DNA of 64,000 nt from Microvirga sp. TS319 (lineage in GTDB: Bacteria; Pseudomonadota; Alphaproteobacteria; Rhizobiales; Beijerinckiaceae): assembly GCF_041276405.1 (NCBI RefSeq), contig NZ_JBGGGT010000002.1, forward strand, positions 2,829,001 to 2,893,000, given 5' to 3'. This document shows, one piece after another, positions 42,295 to 51,232 of this stretch (its first letter is position 1; the number at the start of each line of letters is the position of its first letter). The notes beneath the pieces were generated by a model. The model worked only from the letters and a program-made list of their open reading frames with translations. It ran no database searches and was not told where the DNA came from. A program made the position numbers and the translations under genes.

Positions 42295-42711
42295 ATGTGC
42301 GCGTCCTCACCCAGCTCGTTCCCGGCTCCAGGCCCGAAGGCCGACCTCGAGGAGGGAGCCGCCCTCACGCCCCGCTTCAACGCGGACGGGCTCGTCACCT
42401 GCGTCACGACGGATGCGGAGACGGGAGAACTGCTGATGGTCGCGCACATGAACGCAGAGGCGCTCGCCAGGACCCTCGGGACCGGCGAGGCCTGGTACTG
42501 GTCGCGCTCGCGCGGCGAGCTCTGGCACAAGGGCGCCACCAGCGGGCAGGTTCAGACCGTGGTCGAGATGCGGGTCGATTGCGACCAGGACGCCCTCTGG
42601 CTCAAGGTGCAGGTCGCGGGCGACGGCGGCTGCTGTCATACCGGCCGCCACTCCTGCTTCTACCGCAAGGTGGAAACGGCGGACGGGAAACCCGTGCTGG
42701 TTCGGGCCTAG
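42295..42711 (+). CDS. hisI: phosphoribosyl-AMP cyclohydrolase
   Basis: 138 residues; third step of histidine synthesis. [55 protein letters not shown], and the metal ligands in [15 protein letters not shown] and [13 protein letters not shown]. Stand-alone HisI without HisE. Its TAG stop is formed by the CTAG of a palindromic element. Confidence 0.95.
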   Translation: MCASSPSSFPAPGPKADLEEGAALTPRFNADGLVTCVTTDAETGELLMVAHMNAEALARTLGTGEAWYWSRSRGELWHKGATSGQVQTVVEMRVDCDQDALWLKVQVAGDGGCCHTGRHSCFYRKVETADGKPVLVRA

Positions 42712-42757
42712 CGCATCGTGCGAAAAAGTGGATTCCACTTTGGATCCGATGCGCCAG
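42708..42757. repeat. CTAG-bounded palindromic element, short form
   Basis: 50 bases: CTAGCGCATCGTGCGAAAA, then GTGGATTCCACTT, then GGATCCGATGCGCCAG. The left CTAG gives the hisI stop. The right end is CCAG instead of CTAG. Confidence 0.88.
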
Positions 42758-42851
42758 GCACCCAGCCATAGGCCAGCCCTGCAGGATTGAAGGCCTCGCC
42801 CAAGGCTTTCGGCGGGTTTCAAATCACCCGATACCCGCTAAAAGCCCAGGA

Positions 42852-44027
42852 ATGACACGACGCGAACTCATTCCAGCCCGCGCGGCCGCCAGCGCTGCCT
42901 TCTTCGGTAACGGTTTCGGCATTGGCATCTGGGCGGCGCAGCTGCCCCGGTTCAAGGCGGCGCTCGGCCTGTCGGACGGACAGCTCAGCCTCGGCCTGCT
43001 CGCCTTCTCCATCGGGGCGGTCGCCCTCATGCCCATCGTCGGTTGGGCCGTCACGATCGTCGGGAGCCGGGCTGCGACCCTCGCGTCGGCCTTCGCGTTC
43101 ACGCTCACCCTCCTGCTGATCGGACTGGCGCCCTCGCTTCCCCTCTTCATTGCCGCCGCTCTCCTGGCCGGAGGCTGCAACGGCACCATGGATATTTCCA
43201 TGAACACCAACGCCACGGTGGTCGAAAAGGCCTGGGGATCGGCGATCATGTCCTCGTTCCATGCCTTTTTCAGCCTCGGCGGCTTGGCGGGGGCGGCCAT
43301 TTCGGGGCTTCTGATCGCGCTCGGCCTCTCGATCTCCGGAACATTGCTCGTCGCCTGCCTCGGCATGGCCGCGCTCTTCGCCGCCACGGCCTTCGGAATG
43401 ATGAGCGAGGCGAAACCGACGCACGGTGGCGAAGGCCACGGCTTCGCCCTGCCACGGGGGCCCGTCGTCCTCGTCGCCGTGCTGGCCATGTTCTGCTTCG
43501 TCGTCGAGGGCGCGATGGTCGATTGGACCGCCATCTACCTTCAGACCGTCACGGGCGCGGACCTTCAGGCCGCAGTGACGGGTTTCGCAGCCTTCTCCCT
43601 GACGATGACCATATGCCGCTTCCTCGGGGATGCCGTGGTGCGCGCCCTGGGTCGCACGCGAACGGTGCAGCTCGGCGGCCTGCTCGCCGCCGCCGGCCTG
43701 TCCCTCGCGATCCTGGTGCCGCAGCCGGTCCCGGCCACGGTCGGGTTCGCCCTGGTGGGCTTCGGCCTCGCCAATGTCGTGCCGGTGCTCTTCAGCACCG
43801 CCGCGCAGATGGAAGGAATCCCGCCGAGCGTGGGCGTGGCGATGGTCGCCACGCTCGGCTATGGCGGCTATCTCACGGGTCCACCGCTCATCGGCTTCGG
43901 CGGCGACCTGTTCGGACTGCGCGCTATGCTGGGCGTTCTGATCGTCTTTTCCATCACCATCATCATCTTGTCGCAGCGGGCCCTGCGCCCTTCGGCTGTT
44001 CAGTTTTCGGCAACGCGACCTAAGTGA
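42852..44027 (+). CDS. MFS permease
   Basis: 391 residues, 12 predicted membrane spans. Starts with AAASAAFFGNGFGIGIWAAQLPRFKAALGLSDGQLSLG, followed by GGCNGTMDISMNTNATVVEKAWG and SSFHAFFSLGGLAGAAISG, a pattern seen in the FucP/YbjJ-like branch. No clear motif-A loop between helices 2 and 3. Substrate unknown. ATG directly follows CCAGGA. Confidence 0.85.
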   Translation: MTRRELIPARAAASAAFFGNGFGIGIWAAQLPRFKAALGLSDGQLSLGLLAFSIGAVALMPIVGWAVTIVGSRAATLASAFAFTLTLLLIGLAPSLPLFIAAALLAGGCNGTMDISMNTNATVVEKAWGSAIMSSFHAFFSLGGLAGAAISGLLIALGLSISGTLLVACLGMAALFAATAFGMMSEAKPTHGGEGHGFALPRGPVVLVAVLAMFCFVVEGAMVDWTAIYLQTVTGADLQAAVTGFAAFSLTMTICRFLGDAVVRALGRTRTVQLGGLLAAAGLSLAILVPQPVPATVGFALVGFGLANVVPVLFSTAAQMEGIPPSVGVAMVATLGYGGYLTGPPLIGFGGDLFGLRAMLGVLIVFSITIIILSQRALRPSAVQFSATRPK

Positions 44028-44101
44028 AACTTAAGGGCAGCATTCATGCGCTTTTCACGAGCTCGGCGCATGATCGGGCAAAGCGGCCTTGGAGTTGAGC
44101 G

Positions 44102-45109
44102 ATGTTGTGGGATGGAATAGCCCGGCGTAACGCCGGTGGGGGCAGCGGGAGCGACGTGGAGGTCAGGCCGCCCGTGGAGCGTATGCCGCGCACCAAGGTC
44201 AGGATCGGCCTGGCTCTCGGGGGCGGCGCAGCCAGGGGCTGGTCCCATATCGGTGTGCTGCGGGCTCTCGACGACGCCGGAATCGTTCCGGACGTGATCG
44301 CCGGATGCTCCATCGGGGCGGTCGTCGGCGGCTGCTACGCGGCCGGCAAGCTCGACGAGCTCGAGGCTTTCGCCCTGTCTCTCACGAAGCGACGCGTCAT
44401 GGGGCTGCTCGATTTCCATTTCAGCGGAGCGGGCCTGATCGCGGGCGGGCGCCTGCAGCGCCTCCTGGACCAGGACCTCACCGACCGGCGCGTCGAGACG
44501 CTGCCGATCCGGTTCTGCACCATCGCCACCGAACTCACGAGCGGGCACGAGATCTGGCTGACTCGGGGACCGCTCGTCCAGGCCATGCGGGCCTCCTACG
44601 CCCTTCCCGGCGTGTTCGACCCCGTCCTCGTGGGCGGCCGGTGGCTCATGGACGGAGCCCTGGTGAACCCGATCCCCATCACGGCGGCGCGCGCCCTCGG
44701 GGCGGATCTCGTGATCTGCGTGAACCTCAACGGCGAAGTGCGCGTCCGGGGAACGGTGATCCAGTCCTACGATGCGGATACGAGCGACGAGAAGGAGATC
44801 GAAGAGGTCATCGAGGAGGCGCCGCGCAGATGGGCCCTCTTCTCGGGAACGCGCGCGGACCGGTCCCGGAAGCCCAACGCGCCGGGCATGGCGACCGTCA
44901 TGGTCGATGCCTTCAACATCACCCAGGACCGGATCGCGCGCTCGCGCCTCGCGGGCGACCCGCCGGACGTCATGATCGCGCCGAAGCTCGCCAAGATGGG
45001 CCTGTTCGAGTTCCACCGCGCGCAGGAATGCATCGGTCTCGGACGGCAGGCCACCGAGCGCGCCCTGCCGGATATCCTGGAGCTCATCCAGGAATCGCAA
45101 GGCGCCTGA
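44102..45109 (+). CDS. patatin-like phospholipase (RssA-type)
   Basis: 335 residues. Oxyanion hole GLALGGGAARGWSHIGVLRAL (about residues 36-56), nucleophile in IAGCSIGAVVGG (Ser near 71), catalytic Asp in WLMDGALVNPIP (near 182). A cytosolic or membrane-associated acyl-ester hydrolase. The tail AFNITQDRIARSRLAGDPPDVMIAP fits the RssA-like branch. Converges on the CBS gene with no spacer. Confidence 0.92.
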   Translation: MLWDGIARRNAGGGSGSDVEVRPPVERMPRTKVRIGLALGGGAARGWSHIGVLRALDDAGIVPDVIAGCSIGAVVGGCYAAGKLDELEAFALSLTKRRVMGLLDFHFSGAGLIAGGRLQRLLDQDLTDRRVETLPIRFCTIATELTSGHEIWLTRGPLVQAMRASYALPGVFDPVLVGGRWLMDGALVNPIPITAARALGADLVICVNLNGEVRVRGTVIQSYDADTSDEKEIEEVIEEAPRRWALFSGTRADRSRKPNAPGMATVMVDAFNITQDRIARSRLAGDPPDVMIAPKLAKMGLFEFHRAQECIGLGRQATERALPDILELIQESQGA

Positions 45110-45541
45110 TCAGGCGGTCGCGATGTATTCCTTGATCGCCTGACTTTCCGCCTCGACCGCCTCGACGTGCTGCTTCACCACGTCTCCGATGGAGATGATG
45201 CCGACAAGCTGCCCGCCCTCGACGACGGGCACATGCCGGAATTTCTGCTGCGTCATCAGCTCCATCAGCTCGTTGACGGAGTGCAGGCACGTGCAGGTCA
45301 CGACCTCTCCGGTCATGAAGCGCGACACGGGTTCGTCGAGAGCCCGCGCGCCCTGCGCGGCGATCGCGCGGACGATATCGCGCTCCGAGAGAATGCCGGA
45401 AACGGGCTGCCGGCCGTCCACCACCACGACAGCGCCGATCCTCCGCTCGGAGAGAAGCCGCGCCGCTTCGCCCAAGGAGCGGTCCGCTTCGATGGAGACG
45501 ACATTGCGTCCTTTCAGCAAAAGGATCTGATCGACATTCAT
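45110..45541 (-). CDS. two-CBS-domain protein
   Basis: 143 residues consisting only of a CBS pair: VVSIEADRSLGEAARLLSERRIGAVVVVDG...SGILSERDIVRAIAAQG and VVTCTCLHSVNELMELMTQQKFRHVPVVEGGQLVGIISIGDVV. Such proteins bind AMP/ATP/SAM or DNA and regulate partners. GGGAGGAAAAG precedes the ATG. Confidence 0.9.
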   Translation of the reverse strand: MNVDQILLLKGRNVVSIEADRSLGEAARLLSERRIGAVVVVDGRQPVSGILSERDIVRAIAAQGARALDEPVSRFMTGEVVTCTCLHSVNELMELMTQQKFRHVPVVEGGQLVGIISIGDVVKQHVEAVEAESQAIKEYIATA

Positions 45542-45670
45542 GCTTTTCCTCCCGTTACGCGGAGGCAAGGACCATCGGCCCTCGCGACCGCCAAGCTGGC
45601 GGGAAAGCCTCCCAGGCTGGAGACATGCCCGCCATCAGCCAAAAGGATGATTGGGCGGAAAAGGGCGCTT

Positions 45671-46489
45671 TCAAGCCGAAAGACGATTTCGGCGCGCCGG
45701 CAGCGGGTCGAGCCATGGAAAAACGACAAGGCCCACCAGGAAGCCACCCACATGAGCCTCCCAGGCGATGGTGCCCTCTCCGATCCCGATCGGCTGAGCA
45801 AAGGCGAACAGGTAATTGGTGGCGAACCACACGCCGAGAAAGATCAGGAAGGACCGGTTGCGGATGAGGTCGGCCAGACCCTGGCGGGGTCTCTCGTGCG
45901 GTTCGGAGAGCCGCCCCTCCCACAGCCATGCCGCCGGCGCGAACATGAACCACGAAGCGGCCGCCATGAGGCCGGACACCGCCCCCGAGGCGCCGATCAG
46001 CGGAAAGACCTGCATCGGGTTCATCGCCGCGTAGAGCACGGCCCCGCCAACCGCCGCCAGCGCCGAGAGCAGGTAGAACCGGCCGGCCCCGCATCGCCGG
46101 GCGATGGGCGTGCCGAAAGCCGCGAGCCAGATGCTGTTGATGAGCACATGGGCCCAGGACCCGTGGAGCAGCGTATAGGTCAGCGCGGTCCAGGGACGTC
46201 CCTCGCTGTCGCCGAGGACGTATTGGGCGTAAGCCGCGATCGGCCCCATGGCATCCGCCGGGGCGCCGTCCTGCAGCATCCGGACGATCTCCTGGCCCTC
46301 CACCCCGCCATAGGCGACGGCCCAGCGGGCGGGTATCACGGCCCAGTCGATCACCACCTGAAAATCGGTCTCCTCCGAAAGGAGGAACATGCGCAAGGCA
46401 TGGATCGCCACGAGAGCGACAATGCTGGCGGTCACGACCGACGGAAGGTTGAAAATCGGCTCGCGCGCACGGGGCTGAGGCAGGGGCAT
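45671..46489 (-). CDS. rhomboid-family intramembrane serine protease
   Basis: 272 residues with six or seven membrane spans. HVLINSIWLAAFGTPIAR holds the oxyanion-region His/Asn, FPLIGASGAVSGLMAA the catalytic Ser (near residue 166) and AHVGGFLVGLVVF the catalytic His (near 248). Cleaves substrates within the membrane; target unknown. ATG 46489 is chosen because the upstream frame runs into a repeat. Confidence 0.92.
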   Translation of the reverse strand: MPLPQPRAREPIFNLPSVVTASIVALVAIHALRMFLLSEETDFQVVIDWAVIPARWAVAYGGVEGQEIVRMLQDGAPADAMGPIAAYAQYVLGDSEGRPWTALTYTLLHGSWAHVLINSIWLAAFGTPIARRCGAGRFYLLSALAAVGGAVLYAAMNPMQVFPLIGASGAVSGLMAAASWFMFAPAAWLWEGRLSEPHERPRQGLADLIRNRSFLIFLGVWFATNYLFAFAQPIGIGEGTIAWEAHVGGFLVGLVVFPWLDPLPARRNRLSA

Positions 46490-46557
46490 GGACAACTTTT
46501 TCTTGAGCTGGCAGCATGAAGGAATCGGGGCAGTCAGCCGCGGTGACGTTTCACGTA

Positions 46558-46661
46558 CAGCATCGGACGTGAAATCGAACCCACATCCGATGCTTTGACA
46601 GTTTGGTTTTGAGCATCTTTCCACGCAAAACCGGTTCCCACTTCCCGCGTTCGATGCTCTA
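46558..46661. repeat. palindromic intergenic element (two-hairpin form)
   Basis: CAGCATCGGACGTGAAATCG ... CATCCGATGC, a TTTGACAGTTTGG spacer, then GAGCATCTTTCCACGC ... TTCGATGCTCT. Same architecture as the copies at 16341, 22631 and 58739. Confidence 0.9.
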
Positions 46662-46701
46662 AGCCTTCTATGTGGCCTGCAGCGCAAGCAAAACCAAGCG
46701 C

Positions 46702-46817
46702 TTAGCGCATCGTGCGGAAAAGTGGTCCCGGTTTTTCGCAAGAACGATGCGCTCTCTCCAAGAAGGGAGCATCGGATGGATCCCGGAAGTGGATCCCACT
46801 TCCCGCGTCCGGTGCCC
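46702..46817. repeat. palindromic intergenic element, two modules
   Basis: TTAGCGCATCGTGCGGAAAA ... GAACGATGCGCTC, then GAGCATCGGATGGATCC ... GCGTCCGGTGCCC. Lies upstream of the BTLCP gene promoter. Confidence 0.9.
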
Positions 46818-46892
46818 GAGCTCGACGCTACGCTCCGTTGAGGAAGCTTTTCCTCTTGCCGCCCGGCACTCCACTTTTTTGTTAACCATGAA

Positions 46893-46918
46893 GGAACCGT
46901 TTTAGGGCGCGACGCGTT
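46893..46918 (+). promoter_or_regulatory. candidate sigma-EcfG (general stress) promoter of the BTLCP gene
   Basis: GGAAC, 17 bases, CGTT. This equals the GGAAC-N18/19-TT pattern known for the alphaproteobacterial stress sigma factor. It lies 82 bases before the BTLCP start codon. Confidence 0.5.
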
Positions 46919-46999
46919 AACTCACCTTTTACTTTCTGCTTGAGCCCGTAATCCAACCATGTCAGTTTGGTTAAAAGAACATTAACCGGCTGGTGGGGC

Positions 47000-47683
47000 A
47001 TGCGGCAGGCTTCTTTCAAAAACGGCTTTTTCAACGGTCTGACCGGGACGTTTTCCGTCTCACGCACTGTCATCACAGCAGCTTTCGTCTCGACCCTCCT
47101 GACCTTCGCAGGACAGGCAGCCCAGGCTCAGACCCTTGCGTCCCTTCCCACCTCGAGCAACCCGCTCGTGAGCATGGGCTCGGCAAAGCCCCTTCAGGCC
47201 TGGACGAAGTTCTGCGACAGCAATCCCACCGAATGCGCCGTCGATGTGGCGGAGCCGGAAGTGATCGAGCTGACCCCGCAGATCTGGAAGACCATCGTTT
47301 CGGTCAACCAGCGCGTGAACTCCACGATCCAGGCCGTCACGGATGCGGATCACTGGGGCGTCGTGGACGTCTGGGATTTCGCCGAGGACGGCCGCGGCGA
47401 CTGCGAAGACTTCCAGCTTCTGAAGCGCCGCATTCTCGCCGAGAGCGGCCTGCCCCGCCGCGCCATGCGCATGACCGTCGTGATCGACGAGCTCGGCGAA
47501 GGCCATGCGGTGCTGCTGGTACGCACCAATCGCGGCGATTACGTGCTCGACAACAAGACGTCGTCGGTCCTCCCATGGACCCGCACCGGCTACGTGTACA
47601 TCAAGCGCGAGAGCCAATATCAGGTGGGCTGGGTCTCGCTGGGCGGCATCGCCACCTCGCCGACCACGACCGCGAACCGCTAA
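47000..47683 (+). CDS. bacterial transglutaminase-like cysteine peptidase (BTLCP, LapG-like)
   Basis: 227 residues, exported (ITAAFVSTLLTFAGQAAQAQT leader). Catalytic triad in order: Cys in GRGDCEDFQLLKRRIL (near residue 134), His in GEGHAVLLVRT (near 168), Asp in DYVLDNKTSSV (near 183). Family members such as LapG clip surface adhesins in the periplasm. GGTGGGG precedes ATG 47000. Placed after a stress-type promoter motif. Confidence 0.9.
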   Translation: MRQASFKNGFFNGLTGTFSVSRTVITAAFVSTLLTFAGQAAQAQTLASLPTSSNPLVSMGSAKPLQAWTKFCDSNPTECAVDVAEPEVIELTPQIWKTIVSVNQRVNSTIQAVTDADHWGVVDVWDFAEDGRGDCEDFQLLKRRILAESGLPRRAMRMTVVIDELGEGHAVLLVRTNRGDYVLDNKTSSVLPWTRTGYVYIKRESQYQVGWVSLGGIATSPTTTANR

Positions 47684-47697
47684 AACGAAGCCGGCGC

Positions 47698-47804
47698 CTA
47701 GAGCATCGTGCGAAGAAGTGGGAACCGGTTCTTCGCGAAAAGCGATGCTTCGCCAAAGAGAAAGAGCAAGCATTCTGATCCCGGCAGAATGCAATTTGCT
47801 CTAG
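47698..47804. repeat. CTAG-bounded palindromic element
   Basis: CTAGAGCATCGTGCGAAGAAG ... GCAATTTGCTCTAG, 107 bases, between the BTLCP gene and the convergent carbonic anhydrase gene. Neither stop codon uses it here. Confidence 0.85.
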
Positions 47805-47842
47805 GGCGCCGGTCCGTATCGTCCAAATCAATCGGAGGCGGG

Positions 47843-48373
47843 TCAGTCGATCCGCCTCATTCCTTTTGAAAAGCGTTTCCAGTTCGCGACATAAATCTGC
47901 GCCGACCAGCGCAGTGTCTCGATCATGTCCTCGTCGAGCACACGGACCACCCTGGCCGGGGCGCCGACGATGAGGGAATTGTCCGGAAATGCCTTGCCTT
48001 CCGTCACGAGCGAATTGGCGCCCACGAGGCAGTTCCTGCCGATCCGCGCATAATTGAGCACCGTGGCCCCCATGCCGATCAGGGAATTCTCCCCGATGGT
48101 GCAGCCATGCAGGATCGCGCCGTGGCCGATGGTGCAGCCGGAACCGACGCTGAGCGGCGCCCCCATGTCCGTATGGAGCACGGCCCTTTCCTGGATGTTG
48201 CTGCCTTCGCCGATGTCGATCAATTCGTTGTCGCCGCGCAGAACGGCCCCGAACCAGATGCCCACATCGGGCCCCAGCCGCACCTTGCCGATCACATGGG
48301 CATCCGGGGCGACCCAGAGCCTGCCCTCTTCGGGAAGAATGGGCGCAACATCGTCGAGGCTGTAGATCGGCAT
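47843..48373 (-). CDS. gamma-class carbonic anhydrase family protein
   Basis: 176-residue left-handed beta-helix: MPIYSLDDVAPILPEEGRLWVAPDAHVIGKVRLG, GIWFGAVLRGDNELIDIGEGSNIQE with the family RGD, and histidines in VGSGCTIGHGAILHGCTIGEN. May be an active anhydrase or a metal-binding relative (YrdA-type). ATG 48373. Confidence 0.92.
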   Translation of the reverse strand: MPIYSLDDVAPILPEEGRLWVAPDAHVIGKVRLGPDVGIWFGAVLRGDNELIDIGEGSNIQERAVLHTDMGAPLSVGSGCTIGHGAILHGCTIGENSLIGMGATVLNYARIGRNCLVGANSLVTEGKAFPDNSLIVGAPARVVRVLDEDMIETLRWSAQIYVANWKRFSKGMRRID

Positions 48374-48431
48374 CGCTGGTTCCGGACATGAAAGCGGCAG
48401 AACCTGCGAGAGCTCTGCCGTGAGGAGTACC

Positions 48432-48592
48432 CTAGCGCATCGTGCGGACCCAGAGGGCCGCGCTCGCGAAAAGTGGATCCGGTATTCGCTGACGCGGCCC
48501 TTCGGGTCCGCTTGCAACGACGCGCCACTGAAGGCGTGGAGCATCGGATTGGATCCCAAAAGTGGGTCCACTTTTCACGTCCGATGCTCTAG
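48432..48592. repeat. CTAG-bounded palindromic element, two modules
   Basis: CTAGCGCATCGTGCGGACCC ... GCAACGACGCGCCA, then GAGCATCGGATTGGATCCC ... CGTCCGATGCTCTAG. Its right CTAG supplies the stop codon of the DUF3126 gene. Confidence 0.92.
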
Positions 48593-48801
48593 TCTTCGAG
48601 ATCCGTATCGAGGATCGCCATCGTGAAGTTGAACGAGCGGTCCCCGTCCTCGTCGTCGACGAAGAGCACGCCGACGAATTCCTCACCGATGTAAACTTCC
48701 GCCGAGTCGGTCTTCTTCGGGCGACCGACCACCCGGATCGAGTGGTTCGCAAAGGTCTGGCGCAGGTAGCGCTCGACTTTCGCCATCTCCGTTTTGTCCA
48801 C
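48589..48801 (-). CDS. DUF3126 family protein
   Basis: 70 residues: (M)DKTEMAKVERYLRQTFANHSIRV, KKTDSAEVYIGEEFVGVLFVDDEDGDRSFNF. A small protein restricted to alphaproteobacteria, function unknown. I start at GTG 48801 because AAAGGA stands 6 bases before it and relatives begin at this point; an in-frame ATG at 48843 adds 14 residues. The stop TAG is contributed by a repeat. Confidence 0.88.
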   Translation of the reverse strand: MDKTEMAKVERYLRQTFANHSIRVVGRPKKTDSAEVYIGEEFVGVLFVDDEDGDRSFNFTMAILDTDLED

Positions 48802-48897
48802 TACAGGTCCTTTCTGAATATGTCCGGCCTCAGCCATTGCCATGCCGTGGCAACGCGAGCAAGCGGGGTTGGGTCCGTGCTCCCCCTTTTCTCCCCG

Positions 48898-49734
48898 TCA
48901 GATCCCGTCAGCTTCCGAGATCAGATGATCCATGGCCCGGGCGGGCTCGTCGCATCCGGCCGTTCCGACCACCTTGGCCGGAACGCCGGCGACGGTCGCG
49001 TTGTGCGGCACCGGCTTGAGAACCACGGAACCCGCGGCGATTCTCGCGCAATGGCCGACCTCGATATTGCCCAGGATCTTGGCTCCGGCTCCGATCAGCA
49101 CGCCGTGCCGGATCTTCGGATGGCGGTCGCCGCGCTCCTTGCCGGTGCCGCCGAGGGTCACGTCCTGGAGCATCGAGACGTTGTCCTCGATAACGGCGGT
49201 CGCGCCGACGACGAGGCCGGTGGCGTGATCGAGGAAGATGCCGCGCCCGATCCGGGCCGCCGGATGGATGTCCGTCTGGAACGTGTCGGAGGACCGGCTC
49301 TGGAGATAGAGCGCCAGATCCTGCCGCCCGCGGTTCCACAGCCAATGGGCGAGGCGATGTGTCTGAATGGCGTGGAAGCCCTTGAAATAGAGCACGGGCT
49401 CGATGGCCCGGGTCACGACGGGGTCGCGATCAAGCACGGCGCTGATGTCGGCGCGGAAACCCTGGCCAATGCCTTTGTCCTGCTCCACGGCCTCGAGAAA
49501 CACCTGTTCGATGATATCGGCCGGCAAGGCCGCATGGCCGAGGCGCGAGGCGACGCGATGGATCACCGCCGCTTCCAGGCTCGGCTGATGCAGGACGGCG
49601 CTCAGCACGAATCCCGCCAGGACGGGCTCGCTCTGGACGATCGCCTCGGCCTCGGAACGGAGGCGGCTCCAGATCGGGTCGACCTTGCCGGCGAGGAAAT
49701 CCGGGCCCCCGGACTTCAAGCGGGTCTGTGTCAT
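48898..49734 (-). CDS. cysE: serine O-acetyltransferase
   Basis: 278 residues; first step of cysteine synthesis from serine and acetyl-CoA. Helical N-terminal domain (PIWSRLRSEAEAIVQSEPVLAGF) and hexapeptide beta-helix (DIHPAARIGRGIFLDHATGLVVGATAVIEDNVSMLQDVTLGGTGK ... HPKIRHGVLIGAGAKILGNIEVG). Tail ends DHLISEADGI. ATG 49734. Confidence 0.95.
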   Translation of the reverse strand: MTQTRLKSGGPDFLAGKVDPIWSRLRSEAEAIVQSEPVLAGFVLSAVLHQPSLEAAVIHRVASRLGHAALPADIIEQVFLEAVEQDKGIGQGFRADISAVLDRDPVVTRAIEPVLYFKGFHAIQTHRLAHWLWNRGRQDLALYLQSRSSDTFQTDIHPAARIGRGIFLDHATGLVVGATAVIEDNVSMLQDVTLGGTGKERGDRHPKIRHGVLIGAGAKILGNIEVGHCARIAAGSVVLKPVPHNATVAGVPAKVVGTAGCDEPARAMDHLISEADGI

Positions 49735-49812
49735 GATAATCTCCTGCCGGCTCGCCCTTTCAAAGGGCATACATAAGAAGTCCCCGCCCCTTACCATAGA
49801 TCCCGGGATGCC

Positions 49813-50613
49813 ATGAACGCCTCTTTTTCGCCTAGCAGCTCCAAGCTCCATGCATCCGTCGACGGTCCCGTTGCGACGCTCTCGGTCGACAATCCGGCGA
49901 AGCACAACGCCCTCGATCTCGGCATGTGGCAGGCCCTGCCGGGCCTTATCGCGGATCTGGAGCGGGACAAGCGCGTGCGCGTGATCATCCTGCGCGGGGG
50001 TGGAAAAGGCTCCTTTGCCTCGGGCGCCGATATCGCGGAATTCGAGACCGTGCGGGCGGATGCCGAAGGCGGGCGGCGTTATGAGGCCGACAACGAGGCG
50101 GCCTTCTGGGCCGTGGCCCATTGCGCGAAGCCGGTGATCGCCATGATCCGGCGCTTCTGCCTCGGGGGCGGGTTCGGGCTCGCTCTCTCCTGCGATCTGC
50201 GCATCGCCTCCGAGAACGCCACATTCGGCGTGCCCGCCGCACGGCTCGGCATCGGCTATCCCCCGGGAGCCGTGAAGCTGGTGACGGCCGCAGTCGGCGC
50301 ACCGGCAGCCAAGGACCTGTTCTATACGGCGCGCCGCATCGGGGCCGAAGAAGCGCAACGCCTCGGCATCGTTCAGAGAATCGTGCCCGACGGCGCGCTG
50401 GAGGAGACCGCGCTTGCGCTTGCGCACGACATTGCGGCCAATGCGCCCCTGACGATCCGCGCCGCGAAGGCCGCCATCGACGCAGCCGTGGGCCTTGCGC
50501 ATCCCGACATCGATCCGGCCGGGCTCGCCGATCGTTGCTTCGACAGCGCGGACGCCGTGGAAGGACGCAAAGCCTTTCTCGAGAAACGCAGGCCCGTCTT
50601 CACCGGGCGGTGA
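49813..50613 (+). CDS. enoyl-CoA hydratase/isomerase family protein
   Basis: 266-residue crotonase fold: VATLSVDNPAKHNALDLGMW, oxyanion-hole segment GKGSFASGADIAEFE, and CLGGGFGLALSCDLRIASENATFGVPAARLGIGYPPG. The second catalytic Glu position reads GVPAARLGI, so activity may differ from classical hydratases. Divergent from cysE. Confidence 0.9.
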   Translation: MNASFSPSSSKLHASVDGPVATLSVDNPAKHNALDLGMWQALPGLIADLERDKRVRVIILRGGGKGSFASGADIAEFETVRADAEGGRRYEADNEAAFWAVAHCAKPVIAMIRRFCLGGGFGLALSCDLRIASENATFGVPAARLGIGYPPGAVKLVTAAVGAPAAKDLFYTARRIGAEEAQRLGIVQRIVPDGALEETALALAHDIAANAPLTIRAAKAAIDAAVGLAHPDIDPAGLADRCFDSADAVEGRKAFLEKRRPVFTGR

Positions 50614-50616
50614 GTT

Positions 50617-51102
50617 TCAGCGCCGGCAGACGAAGTAGCGGCCTTCTGCGATGCCGGTCCGGGACGAGATGTCCGTGCATGAGGGAAGGTCGAAGGCGCG
50701 GTCCGCGAGGAGTAGGCCACCCGGCTGGAGAAGCGTTTCGATAAGCGGCGACAGGCGTTTCGCAAGGCTTCTGTTGGCCTCTTCGTCGCCGGTTCCGATG
50801 TCGCTGTGAATCAGCGCGGCGGAGCCTGCCCCGAAGCGCTCCGTGAACAGGGGCAGGGTCTCGAAGATGTTGCCGACGATCAGGTGCCCGTCCGGAGGAA
50901 TGCAATCGGGATGGGCGGCGGGCGAACGCTCGAACACGTAGATCTCGCGCCCGGGCAGACGGGTCCGCAAGTGATCGTATGTGCGTCCGTTGCCGAGGCC
51001 GAGTTCGAGCACGAGCCCCTGCGCGGAAATTTCGCGTGCGGCCCAGTCCAACAGATCGCGCTGTGCCGTCAGGCGCCTGATCACGCTATCGAGTCTTGTC
51101 AT
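50617..51102 (-). CDS. class I SAM-dependent methyltransferase-like protein
   Basis: 161 residues. RLTAQRDLLDWAAREI, SAM-binding motif I GLVLELGLGNGRTYDHL (residues 30-46), REIYVFERSPAAHPDCIPP (motif II), and SAALIHSDIGTGDEEANRSLA. AGGAGG is 5 bases before ATG 51102. Acceptor unknown. Converges on the enoyl-CoA hydratase gene with a 3-base gap. Confidence 0.82.
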   Translation of the reverse strand: MTRLDSVIRRLTAQRDLLDWAAREISAQGLVLELGLGNGRTYDHLRTRLPGREIYVFERSPAAHPDCIPPDGHLIVGNIFETLPLFTERFGAGSAALIHSDIGTGDEEANRSLAKRLSPLIETLLQPGGLLLADRAFDLPSCTDISSRTGIAEGRYFVCRR

Positions 51103-51232
51103 CCATGCCTCCTGCCGGAGCGAACATGGAGGAAGCGGACGCGAAATCAACGAAACAGGTCGCCGATTCACGACGGCGCATCGGGCGCCGGAGGTTTGAC
51201 ATCCGGCCCTCTCGATCGGGAGAGCGCAGCAC

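Noticed and set aside
46882..47076. 64-residue minus-strand frame before the BTLCP gene
   Set aside because: Overlaps the promoter and signal-peptide coding of the BTLCP gene on the other strand and has no recognised features.
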